DNA of 8,080 nucleotides from Lutibacter sp. (GCA_003516285.1 DPCK01000052.1:988-9067); one strand, 5' to 3'; positions 1 through 5,731 are shown, numbered from the stretch's first letter. Program-made: numbers and translations. The notes: generated by a model from the sequence alone, not told the origin.

Positions 1-116
1 GAAGGAAATTCCCGCACGCCAAGATAGGTGAAACCAATAATCCCAAAAAGTACGATGGCAAGATTCATTACAATGGTAAGTACCGGGCGTTTGATGCTTA
101 AGGTTGATAAACTCAT
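1..116 (-). CDS. RND multidrug efflux permease, N-terminal fragment (continues beyond window)
   Basis: Reading leftward from the ATG at 116, the frame is open to the window edge and gives about 38 residues beginning MSLSTLSIKRPVLTIVMN, then a hydrophobic helix and GVREFPS. This is the typical start of the AcrB/MexB-like HAE1 family: a short cytoplasmic N-terminus with KRPV, then transmembrane helix 1, then the REFPS segment entering the first periplasmic porter domain. The family uses proton-motive force to export drugs, detergents or other amphiphiles through a trimeric inner-membrane pump. Its ATG shares one base with the stop codon of the upstream adaptor gene (TAATG at 118-114), which indicates an operon with coupled translation. 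Only about 4% of a usual 1000-1050 residue protein is visible, so substrate type cannot be judged. Confidence 0.9.
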   Translation of the reverse strand, partial: MSLSTLSIKRPVLTIVMNLAIVLFGIIGFTYLGVREFP

Positions 117-1198
117 TATGATTTTGAATTTGATGCCGGTTTACTTAGATTCACTTTAACAGGAGAGCCATTTTTTAGCATCATCACCCCTGATGTCAAG
201 ATGGTGTCGCCAGATTTTAATCCAGACAATACAATGACTGAATTTTCTGTACGGGCACCGGTTTCTACAATAATTTCTTTTGCAAGTCCGCCTTCAGAAA
301 CAAAAATCTTTTTGCCATTTTGGATGGGAATCAGGGATTCGGTCGGAACCAATAGCGCATCATTTACAATTTCAAGCGGCAACAGCACATTGGCAAAAGT
401 TCCGGGAATTAATTTCCCTTCACGATTATTGGCAATGGCACGCATTTTTAAGGTTCGGGTGGCAATATCCACTTCAGGCTCTACGGCATAAATAGTTGCT
501 GTTTGTGTTTCTTTAGAATTTGAGGTTGTGAAAGTGATTTTGTCATCAAGCTTTATCTGGGATGAATATTTTTCGGGAATGGAGAATGTGATCTTTAATT
601 GATCGGTATTCACCAAACTCGCAATGGGCGTGGATGGCGTTACATAACTTCCCTGCGAAATATAGCGCAAGCCAATTTTTCCTGAAAAAGGCGCCCGTAC
701 GGTGGCTTTTGCCAGTTGTGCGGCAACCAATTGCGATTCTGCACGCGCAAATTGAAAATCGGCTTCAGCAATGTCATATTCTTCCTGACTGATTGCTTCT
801 TTTTCCAACAGCAGTTTTGCCCTGCGCACATTTTCAGAAGCCAGTTTTTGGGCCGTCTGCACTTTGGCCAGCTGCGCCCTTAATTCCAGATCGTTGACCT
901 GAAAAAGCACCTGTCCTTTTGAAACCTTGCTGCCTTCCTTAAAATTTATTTTTTCAACAATTCCCGAGATCTCGCTTCTCAGTTCCAATTGTTCATTGGC
1001 TTCCAGCGAGCCGGAAAGGGAAAGGTTTTCGGAAAATTCCTGAGGTCTCAATACCAACCCATCAACTGTGATGGCCGACTGGCTTCCGCCTTTTCGGTTT
1101 CCCTGGCTGTTTTCTTTTTTATTGTCGATAATCCGGTAAGTGACCAATGCCACCAGGCCTGCGGCTAGGAGGATATAAATTAGCAGTTTAAATTTCAT
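116..1198 (-). CDS. RND efflux periplasmic adaptor (membrane fusion protein, HlyD/AcrA family)
   Basis: This 360-residue protein bridges an inner-membrane RND pump and an outer-membrane TolC-like channel. Residues 4-23 form one N-terminal hydrophobic helix with no lipobox cysteine, so it is probably anchored by an uncleaved helix or cleaved signal. The two lipoyl (barrel-sandwich) halves are at about 70-104 (SGIVEKINFKEGSKVSKGQ) and 164-196 (KATVRAPFSGKIGLR). They flank a short alpha-hairpin at about 105-163. The beta-barrel domain follows (about 199-275, with ATRTLKMRA and PGTFANV), then the membrane-proximal domain to about 352. The order and the RAPFSGKIG and PGTFANV motifs are typical of the family. 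The start is the ATG at 1198, with no Shine-Dalgarno sequence on this strand, as is normal for Bacteroidota. It overlaps the downstream pump gene by one base. The outer-membrane partner is not visible here. Confidence 0.93.
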   Translation of the reverse strand: MKFKLLIYILLAAGLVALVTYRIIDNKKENSQGNRKGGSQSAITVDGLVLRPQEFSENLSLSGSLEANEQLELRSEISGIVEKINFKEGSKVSKGQVLFQVNDLELRAQLAKVQTAQKLASENVRRAKLLLEKEAISQEEYDIAEADFQFARAESQLVAAQLAKATVRAPFSGKIGLRYISQGSYVTPSTPIASLVNTDQLKITFSIPEKYSSQIKLDDKITFTTSNSKETQTATIYAVEPEVDIATRTLKMRAIANNREGKLIPGTFANVLLPLEIVNDALLVPTESLIPIQNGKKIFVSEGGLAKEIIVETGARTENSVIVLSGLKSGDTILTSGVMMLKNGSPVKVNLSKPASNSKS

Positions 1199-1242
1199 AA
1201 ATAATGGAGGTAATCAGACAATATTTTGCCTTTAATTTCAAA

Positions 1243-1250
1243 CAAATATA
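1243..1250 (-). promoter_or_regulatory. Candidate -7 element of efflux operon (proximal)
   Basis: On the minus strand this reads TATATTTG, an exact match to the Bacteroidota -7 consensus TAnnTTTG, 45 bases upstream of the adaptor ATG. No TTG (-33) element lies at the usual 17-23 base spacing, so either the promoter depends on an activator or the match is chance in AT-rich DNA. Confidence 0.4.
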
Positions 1251-1282
1251 AGACTATTGGTGATAATCCTAAAATTTTAACT

Positions 1283-1290
1283 CAAATATA
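1283..1290 (-). promoter_or_regulatory. Candidate -7 element of efflux operon (distal)
   Basis: A second exact TATATTTG on the minus strand, 40 bases upstream of the proximal one. It lies just downstream, in the transcription direction, of the palindrome at 1294-1305. A repressor bound to that palindrome would cover the spacer of this promoter. No well-spaced -33 TTG is visible. Confidence 0.4.
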
Positions 1291-1293
1291 ACA

Positions 1294-1305
1294 TAACAAT
1301 TGTTA
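1294..1305. promoter_or_regulatory. Perfect 12-bp palindrome, operator candidate
   Basis: TAACAATTGTTA is its own reverse complement. It sits 4-15 bases upstream of the distal efflux -7 box, the position expected for a dimeric repressor site. Efflux operons of this kind are often controlled by TetR- or MarR-type repressors, but no such regulator gene is in the window, so the binding partner is unknown. Confidence 0.4.
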
Positions 1306-1380
1306 CCGATAAATAGCCCTATACAATTATCCTTTTTTTTCCATTTCAAGTCAGAACCAAATGTATTCAAAATTTGCACA

Positions 1381-1400
1381 ATCAAGATTTATCAAGGTTT
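1381..1400. repeat. Tandem 10-bp repeat, two units
   Basis: ATCAAGATTT is followed at once by ATCAAGGTTT, nine of ten positions matching, so the units lie one helical turn apart on the same face of DNA. It ends 17 bases before a plus-strand TATATTTG box, where an activator contacting RNA polymerase could bind. Two short AT-rich units are weak evidence alone. Confidence 0.3.
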
Positions 1401-1417
1401 TTTTATGGATAAACATT

Positions 1418-1425
1418 TATATTTG
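1418..1425 (+). promoter_or_regulatory. Candidate -7 element for alkD-like gene
   Basis: TATATTTG matches TAnnTTTG exactly on the plus strand, 135 bases before the ATG at 1561. No better match lies closer. A -33 TTG at normal spacing is absent, so support is limited. Transcription from here would put the 1521-1546 inverted repeat in the 5' untranslated region. Confidence 0.3.
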
Positions 1426-1520
1426 TTTTCATCTGTTTATATTTTATTTTTTATTGGTACAGATGCAGCTTGCCCGCCTGCCGGCTGATCGCCATTAAAC
1501 ATTCTACTGTGTATCAAAAT

Positions 1521-1546
1521 TTGTTATGGCTCGTTTCATATAACAA
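1521..1546. repeat. Inverted repeat TTGTTAT-N12-ATAACAA upstream of alkD-like gene
   Basis: The two 7-base arms are perfect complements around a 12-base spacer, and the outer end of the downstream arm lies 14 bases from the start codon at 1561. The half-site is the one found back-to-back in the 1294-1305 palindrome. It could be a DNA operator or, if transcribed, an RNA hairpin with a 12-base loop. No T-tract follows that would make it a terminator ahead of the gene. Confidence 0.4.
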
Positions 1547-1560
1547 TTTATTTTTTTAGG

Positions 1561-2241
1561 ATGAATACAATATTAAAAGCATTCATAAATATCTTGGAAA
1601 TTGAATTAGTTCAACATTCAAATCCCAAAATTGCTTTGGAACAAAAAGCCTATATGCGAAATCAATTTGAGTATTATGGCATTAAATCAGCAGAAAGGCG
1701 TGAAATTCAAAAACCGTTTTTGATAAAACAATTTCTGCCTAAAAAAGATGAATTGGGTGAAATTGTCATATTTCTTTGGGAAAAACCTCAGCGGGATTAT
1801 CAATATTTTTCACAGGAACTTGCTTTTAAATATGTAAAACATTTAGAGAAAAAAGACATTAAACTTTATGAATATATGGTTACTCATAAATCCTGGTGGG
1901 ACACGGTTGATTTTATTGCTGCCAAGTTGATGGGTGAATACTTTATAAAATTTCCAGAGCAAAGAACTATATACGTCAAAAAATGGATCGACTCAAACAA
2001 TATTTGGCTTCAAAGATGTGCTTTGCTGTTTCAACTGAAATACAAAGAAAATTTAGATACCGATATACTGGGTTCCGTCATCAATTCACTTTTGGGATCA
2101 AAAGAATTTTTCATCAACAAAGCCATTGGGTGGATTTTAAGGGAATACAGTAAAACAAATCCAATTTGGGTTATAGAATTCGCCGACAAAACAGCATTGA
2201 GCAATTTGAGTAAAAAAGAAGCGCTTAAATTAATAGGATAA
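1561..2241 (+). CDS. AlkD-like DNA alkylation repair glycosylase (HEAT-like repeats)
   Basis: This 226-residue protein matches the bacterial DNA alkylation repair (AlkC/AlkD, ALK/HEAT-repeat) family in length and motifs. The family excises bulky or positively charged N3- and N7-alkylpurines without flipping the base out. Visible hallmarks are MRNQFEYYGIKSAERR (32-47), SWWDTVDFIA (111-120), an arginine in the WLQRCALL helix (R152), and AIGWILREYSKTNP (188-201). W113, D117, R152 and W191 keep the same mutual spacing as the W109, D113, R148 and W187 that I recall as catalytic-cleft residues of Bacillus cereus AlkD, so activity is likely retained. The ATG at 1561 is the first in-frame Met next to the family's usual N-terminus, and no Shine-Dalgarno sequence precedes it. 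It is likely a single-gene transcript. A diverged copy of its last 44 codons lies at 5732-5866. Confidence 0.92.
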   Translation: MNTILKAFINILEIELVQHSNPKIALEQKAYMRNQFEYYGIKSAERREIQKPFLIKQFLPKKDELGEIVIFLWEKPQRDYQYFSQELAFKYVKHLEKKDIKLYEYMVTHKSWWDTVDFIAAKLMGEYFIKFPEQRTIYVKKWIDSNNIWLQRCALLFQLKYKENLDTDILGSVINSLLGSKEFFINKAIGWILREYSKTNPIWVIEFADKTALSNLSKKEALKLIG

Positions 2242-2336
2242 AAATATTGTCAATGCTGGCTCATAAAACTTTGGGCAAGAAACCGACAATGTCAATTAAA
2301 TTTTCGTTCCAGTTTTTTATCATTCTGAAAATCAAA

Positions 2337-2354
2337 GGAATTCATAAATATTCC
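2337..2354. promoter_or_regulatory. Inverted repeat GGAAT-N8-ATTCC upstream of regulator gene
   Basis: Perfect 5-base arms lie 12 bases ahead of the -7 box at 2367. They take the place where a -33 element would be, so this could be an activator or autoregulatory site. The arms are short and chance is possible. Confidence 0.25.
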
Positions 2355-2366
2355 ACTAATTTTAAT

Positions 2367-2374
2367 TATATTTG
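2367..2374 (+). promoter_or_regulatory. Candidate -7 element of AraC/TPR regulator gene
   Basis: TATATTTG is an exact TAnnTTTG match whose end is 28 bases before the ATG at 2403. This gives a normal short leader, so it is the best-placed promoter element in the window. No TTG lies at -33, which would fit dependence on a regulator. Confidence 0.5.
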
Positions 2375-2402
2375 ATATACCTTGATTAAATAAAATTAAA
2401 TC

Positions 2403-4532
2403 ATGAAAGATAAATCTTCCATTGATGCAGCATTTACCAGGGAATTGAATGTAATTATTTTTGCAAACCTGGAAAATGAAAATTTCGGGGTCAAAGAATT
2501 GGCTCGGGAGATTGGATTGAGCAGGTTCAACTTAAATCGGAAGTTACATTTTATTTATCAAAAAACTACCAACCAATATATTCGTGAATTAAGGCTGAAA
2601 CGCGCAAGGGAACTGTTGCAAAATGATTCATTAACCGCTTCTGAAGTGGCCTTTAAGGTTGGTTTTAGCAGTCCGGCTTATTTCAGTACTTGTTTTTCAG
2701 AATATTATGGCTTTCCGCCGGGAGAAGCTAAAAAAAGAGATACCATAAATTCTGGAAAAAAACAGGTTGAATTGGATTCTTTGCCTATAATTGTCACAAA
2801 GCAAAGTTTACGAAAAAAGCTAAAAAAACTGTTTAAACGGAGTAAGCGAAAAAGATGGGCAATTTTTGTTGTTGCTATACTCATTTGGTCAATAGTGGGA
2901 TTGGTTTATTTCATCAATGCCTTAAAACTCAATCCTTTTGAGTACCAAAAGAAATCAATTGCTGTTTTACCATTTATAAACGACAGCCCGGATCCGAAGA
3001 ACGAATATTTTATAAATGGCGTTATGGAAGCCATTTTGGACAACCTATCTAAAATTAAGGATTTGGAAGTTCGTCCAAGAACCTCGGTTGAACAGTACAG
3101 AAACAATAAGTTTAAAACCGTTCGCCAAATTGGTCGGGAGCTTAATGCCAATTATATTATTGAAGGAAGCGGCCAAAAAATTGGTGATCAGGTAAGTCTC
3201 TCCATTCAGTTAATTGATGCAAGTTCCGACAAACATCTTTTCTCCCAACGTTACAATATGAAGCTTGAAGATATTTTTAATCTTCAGAGCGAGGTGGCGC
3301 TGAAAGTAGCTTCAGAAATAAAAGCGGCCATCACCACTGAAGAAAAGAAATTAATAGAAAAAGCACCAACTGCCAATATTGCCGCCATGAATTTGTTTTT
3401 GCAGGCAAACGATCTTCATAATGTTGCTGACTCACAGAAGAAATGGGAATTGGATATTGAGGCCGAACGTTTATACAAAAAAGCCATCCAACTGGATTCC
3501 ACTTATGCTGATCCTTATGCGGCACTTGGATGGATTATTCTCAACAAAAATATTGATTCCGCATTATATATGGCCGATAAGGCTTTGCATTTTGATGCTA
3601 AAAATTCGGAAGCTTTTACGCTAAAAGGTTACGTACTCAGCAATAAAGGGATGGAACGGGAAGCTGAAGAAGCGTATAAAAAATCCATAAAATATAAGCC
3701 CAATAACGCCACGGCAATTCGTTTTTTGGGAGAATTATATTTTTTACAAGGCAAATGTTACAATGCCATTAAGTCACAATTACAGGCATTTCATCATCAT
3801 AACAATTCGATGCAGGAACGTGATAATCTTAAAACTTTTAGTTCAAGTCTGTATAGTTTAGGATTTTATGAAGAAGGCGAAAAATACGCTAAAAAACTGC
3901 TGGAAATAAACAATGATTCAACCAATTATTATTGGGGTTTGGCAACAATTGACCTCGATCTGGGAAACTATAAATCAGCACTTAAAACTGCACATAAAAT
4001 GTATGCATTCAATCCGAAAAATCCAGACAATATCTATTTGCTTTTTTATACCTATTTGTATTTAAGAGATTTCAAAAACGCTTCCCTGTTGATGCAAAAA
4101 TATATGAAAATTATGAAGCAACAAGGGCGAAAAATTGAACCGGATTGCCTTTTCGGCTTTGTTTACTTGGAAAATGGTCAAAAAAAGGAAGCCAATTTTC
4201 ATTTTGATGGTGTTATTAAAGAGATGCAAAAACAAATAGCGCAGAATCAACCATCCGTTACTTGTTATGCCTATTTAACTTTGGCGAAAATTTATTCAGT
4301 CCGCAATGAAAAAGAGAAAGCCCTCAAAAACCTTCAAAAGACTAAAGATTGTATGGGCTCCATAATTATAAGGCTTAAGGACTATAAAAATTGCACGATG
4401 TTTGACAATATCCGTCAAGAACCCGAATTTGCACAATATTTAAAGGAAGCAGAAGCAAAATTCCACAAAGAACATAATAAAGTCGAAAAATTATTGCTTG
4501 CTGAAGGTGTCATAGATTTCCCAAAAGATTAA
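2403..4532 (+). CDS. Membrane-anchored AraC-type regulator with TolB/FlgO-like and TPR domains
   Basis: The protein has 709 residues. Residues about 13-112 form an AraC/XylS helix-turn-helix domain: first helix pair KELAREIGLSRFNLNRKL, second LTASEVAFKVGFSSPAYFSTCF, then YYGFPPGEAKK, the usual AraC ending. A strongly basic stretch (137-151) precedes one hydrophobic helix (about 152-172). By the positive-inside rule the DNA-binding domain is cytoplasmic and the rest periplasmic. KSIAVLPFINDSPDPKNEYFINGVMEAIL (about 184-212) through about 310 resembles the TolB N-terminal/FlgO-like fold seen in adenylate-cyclase-like and CadC-like regulators. TPR-type helical repeats follow, clearest at about 353-460 and 485-560 (AERLYKKAIQLDSTYADPYAALG, AEEAYKKSIKYKPNN). 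Family knowledge suggests a one-component sensor regulator analogous in layout to CadC/ToxR. Ligand and targets are unknown; the lipoprotein gene downstream is the nearest candidate. The ATG at 2403 fits the -7 box at 2367. Confidence 0.88.
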   Translation: MKDKSSIDAAFTRELNVIIFANLENENFGVKELAREIGLSRFNLNRKLHFIYQKTTNQYIRELRLKRARELLQNDSLTASEVAFKVGFSSPAYFSTCFSEYYGFPPGEAKKRDTINSGKKQVELDSLPIIVTKQSLRKKLKKLFKRSKRKRWAIFVVAILIWSIVGLVYFINALKLNPFEYQKKSIAVLPFINDSPDPKNEYFINGVMEAILDNLSKIKDLEVRPRTSVEQYRNNKFKTVRQIGRELNANYIIEGSGQKIGDQVSLSIQLIDASSDKHLFSQRYNMKLEDIFNLQSEVALKVASEIKAAITTEEKKLIEKAPTANIAAMNLFLQANDLHNVADSQKKWELDIEAERLYKKAIQLDSTYADPYAALGWIILNKNIDSALYMADKALHFDAKNSEAFTLKGYVLSNKGMEREAEEAYKKSIKYKPNNATAIRFLGELYFLQGKCYNAIKSQLQAFHHHNNSMQERDNLKTFSSSLYSLGFYEEGEKYAKKLLEINNDSTNYYWGLATIDLDLGNYKSALKTAHKMYAFNPKNPDNIYLLFYTYLYLRDFKNASLLMQKYMKIMKQQGRKIEPDCLFGFVYLENGQKKEANFHFDGVIKEMQKQIAQNQPSVTCYAYLTLAKIYSVRNEKEKALKNLQKTKDCMGSIIIRLKDYKNCTMFDNIRQEPEFAQYLKEAEAKFHKEHNKVEKLLLAEGVIDFPKD

Positions 4533-4610
4533 AAACCACCTTTAAAATTTTCCCATTCTTAATCTCATCATTCCCGAGAACTATTCCCTCCATTTTAAAA
4601 ATTCAAAACA

Positions 4611-4680
4611 AAATTGAAAACTTTTGATAAAAATCAAAACAAATCAGCAGAAATTGAAATGTTTTGATTGAAAATTGAAA
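4611..4680. promoter_or_regulatory. Operator-like repeat array upstream of lipoprotein gene
   Basis: The unit AAATTGAAA-NN-TTTTGAT occurs at 4611-4628 and 4651-4668, exactly 40 bases apart. A third AAATTGAAA lies at 4672-4680, 21 bases after the second. A perfect inverted repeat, TTTTGAT-AAAA-ATCAAAA (4622-4639), overlaps the first unit. Spacings of 40 and 21 bases place copies on nearly the same helix face, and 21-bp direct repeats are the classic AraC-type layout. The array is 60-190 bases upstream of the lipoprotein gene and directly downstream of an AraC-type regulator gene. Binding is inferred, and the motif is AT-rich. Confidence 0.45.
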
Positions 4681-4691
4681 GACCTAATTTG
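4663..4691 (+). promoter_or_regulatory. Weak promoter candidate for lipoprotein gene
   Basis: TTTG (4663-4666) and TAATTTG (4685-4691) are 18 bases apart and resemble the -33/-7 pair, but the -7 element is one base short of TAnnTTTG. If used, the transcript would start near 4698 and carry the duplicated leader (from 4742) in an untranslated region of about 100 bases. It overlaps the last two operator-like repeats. Confidence 0.3.
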
Positions 4692-4741
4692 TTATTTTAT
4701 GAGAACTTTAATTAAAATAAAGTGTCAGAATTATTAGATGC

Positions 4742-4806
4742 ATGGAGGAATCCGAAAATCCTTAACAGAGTAGGAAATTATTAAATATTATACGTTATGA
4801 AAACAT
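4742..4806 (+). repeat. Duplicated leader, copy 1 (intact, ahead of lipoprotein start)
   Basis: Bases 4742-4770 are identical over 29 positions to 5473-5501. Similarity then continues with small gaps through the start codon, to ATGAAAACAT here against ATAAAAACAT in copy 2. The leader contains AGGA, TCCT and AGGA blocks, so TCCT (4759-4762) could pair with the block before it or after it. These are alternative, mutually exclusive short hairpins. It begins with an apparent micro-frame encoding MEESENP, for which there is no evidence of translation. Confidence 0.75.
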
Positions 4807-5429
4807 TATTAATCACTTTAAAAATGCTATTAAGCTCACTTTGGATAGTGATGGTTTTTAGTGCGGTTTCTTGTAGCAAAGATTCAGAATTTATTGATGC
4901 CAATAACCAGCTGCAAGAAAAAAATGCAACGATTCAGTATGCTTCCAGAACCGCAACACAATTTGGCGTTCCTGATAATACTGATGTGTTGAAAACGAGT
5001 ATCTGGCCTAAACTGGCCACATTTGATCATACCGCCTTCCCAACATATGATTTCTCACCCTATTTTGTTAATGGAGAAACTGCATATAATGCAGACAATT
5101 ACGATTTAATGGTTCATTTTGTGTATATAAGCCCAGCTGCTTTAACCGATGCCGTTGTTGAATTTACATTCCCTCAAATAATACGTTTCTTTCCTCATGT
5201 TATCGATGGAAATGAACACAGAACATTTATAGTTAATAATCAAAACAACCAAACAGTCATAACTACTGTCACAAATTTGGATGAAGGATGGAATCCCATG
5301 TTTTGTTTTATGGTTAAGGCAGATTGCAGTAAAGGAAAAAGCGGTTTTTGCACTATTTGGTCAGATATTAAAGTGAATGGCGTTTCCGTAAAAGGAACTG
5401 TTAAAAACAAGGTATTTGAGTGTAATTAG
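4797..5429 (+). CDS. Predicted surface-exposed lipoprotein of unknown function
   Basis: I do not recognise the family of this 210-residue protein. Residues 1-25 are a lipoprotein-type signal: K2 and K9, hydrophobic stretch 10-24, then FSAVSC with C26 as the likely lipidated cysteine. The -3 residue is alanine rather than leucine, slightly off the classic lipobox. After the cysteine comes SKDSE; a lysine plus acidic residues just after the cysteine resembles the lipoprotein export signal described for surface lipoproteins of Bacteroidota. The mature part (about 185 residues) is rich in aromatic residues, Asn and Thr, and alternates in a beta-strand-like way. Four further cysteines cluster at the C-terminus (C170, C177, C185, C209) and could form two disulfides. 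The ATG at 4797 gives a complete signal peptide. It follows the AraC/TPR regulator gene by 264 bases and is closed by the terminator at 5604-5638. Confidence 0.75.
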   Translation: MKTLLITLKMLLSSLWIVMVFSAVSCSKDSEFIDANNQLQEKNATIQYASRTATQFGVPDNTDVLKTSIWPKLATFDHTAFPTYDFSPYFVNGETAYNADNYDLMVHFVYISPAALTDAVVEFTFPQIIRFFPHVIDGNEHRTFIVNNQNNQTVITTVTNLDEGWNPMFCFMVKADCSKGKSGFCTIWSDIKVNGVSVKGTVKNKVFECN

Positions 5430-5472
5430 TATAATTATAGACTATACTTAAAATTCAAAGAATGACAATTTA

Positions 5473-5541
5473 ATGGAGGAATCCGAAAATCCTTAACAGA
5501 GAAGGAAAATTATTCATTAATATCGTAAATTATAAAAACAT
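5473..5541 (+). repeat. Duplicated leader, copy 2 (decayed, no gene follows)
   Basis: The first 29 bases are identical to 4742-4770. The rest aligns with small insertions up to ATAAAAACAT (5532-5541), which matches the lipoprotein gene's opening ATGAAAACAT with the start codon changed to ATA. The distance from repeat start to that codon is 59 bases here and 55 in copy 1. No open frame continues, so this looks like the 5' stub of a lost paralogue or a leader copied without its gene. With the terminator at 5604-5638 it could alternatively define a short RNA. Confidence 0.7.
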
Positions 5542-5603
5542 CAGCCTGTGGTTTAGATGAATAATTAATAAAATGCCTTCTATTCTATCTATCACTTCCT
5601 AAT

Positions 5604-5638
5604 AGCACCCTTTAAATTCACTTTATCGGGTGCTTTTT
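5604..5638 (+). terminator. Intrinsic terminator of lipoprotein gene
   Basis: AGCACCC (5604-5610) and GGGTGCT (5628-5634) form a perfect 7-bp GC-rich stem with a 17-base loop, followed by a run of five T including the last stem base. It lies 175 bases past the lipoprotein stop and beyond leader copy 2. On the opposite strand the hairpin forms too but lacks a good T-tract, so it acts mainly on plus-strand transcripts. Confidence 0.8.
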
Positions 5639-5663
5639 GATACAGGTCATAAATTTCAAATGC

Positions 5664-5683
5664 TTGATTAATTTTGATTAATT
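5664..5683. repeat. Tandem 10-bp repeat TTGATTAATT, two units
   Basis: Two identical 10-base units lie end to end, one helical turn apart, between the terminator and the alkD relic. They contain the same TTTTGAT core as the array at 4611-4680, but without the AAATTGAAA half. The AT-rich composition makes chance plausible. Confidence 0.3.
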
Positions 5684-5731
5684 TTTCCGCTTTTATTACC
5701 TTATAAAATAAAATTTTCTTTTTAAATTCTT

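Larger units (their letters stand above)
1199..1560. other. Divergent intergenic region between efflux operon and alkD-like gene
   Basis: These 362 bases contain no convincing gene. They hold two minus-strand -7 boxes, a 12-bp palindrome, a tandem 10-mer (1381-1400), a plus-strand TATATTTG (1418-1425), a GC-rich islet (about 1466-1493) in otherwise AT-rich DNA, and an inverted repeat (1521-1546) just before the alkD-like start codon. The only long open frame begins at TTG and has no recognisable content. Confidence 0.7.

Noticed and set aside
201..491. Plus-strand open frames across the adaptor and permease genes
   Set aside because: They are antisense shadows of clearly identified minus-strand genes and show no family features of their own.
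1300..1488. Plus-strand open frame of 62 codons
   Set aside because: It starts at TTG, lies in the divergent promoter region, overlaps the palindrome and the GC-rich islet, and has no recognisable domain. An internal ATG at 1405 gives only 27 residues.
1521..1546. Possible integron attC site
   Set aside because: The GTT arm precedes the AAC arm, the reverse of an attC site, the outer arms do not match the consensus boxes, and there is no second such site after the alkD-like gene.
2246..2290. ATTGTC and GACAAT arms after the alkD-like gene as a terminator
   Set aside because: The loop would be 33 bases, the stem is only 6 bp and no T-tract follows.
4742..4765. Micro-frame encoding MEESENP in both leader copies
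   Set aside because: A 7-codon frame is expected from sequence identity alone. Nothing such as a regulatory codon run or a suitable initiation context supports a leader peptide.
4742..5501. Two direct repeats as a CRISPR array or insertion-sequence ends
   Set aside because: There are only two copies, 731 bases apart, in direct rather than inverted orientation, with no transposase and no spacer-repeat periodicity.
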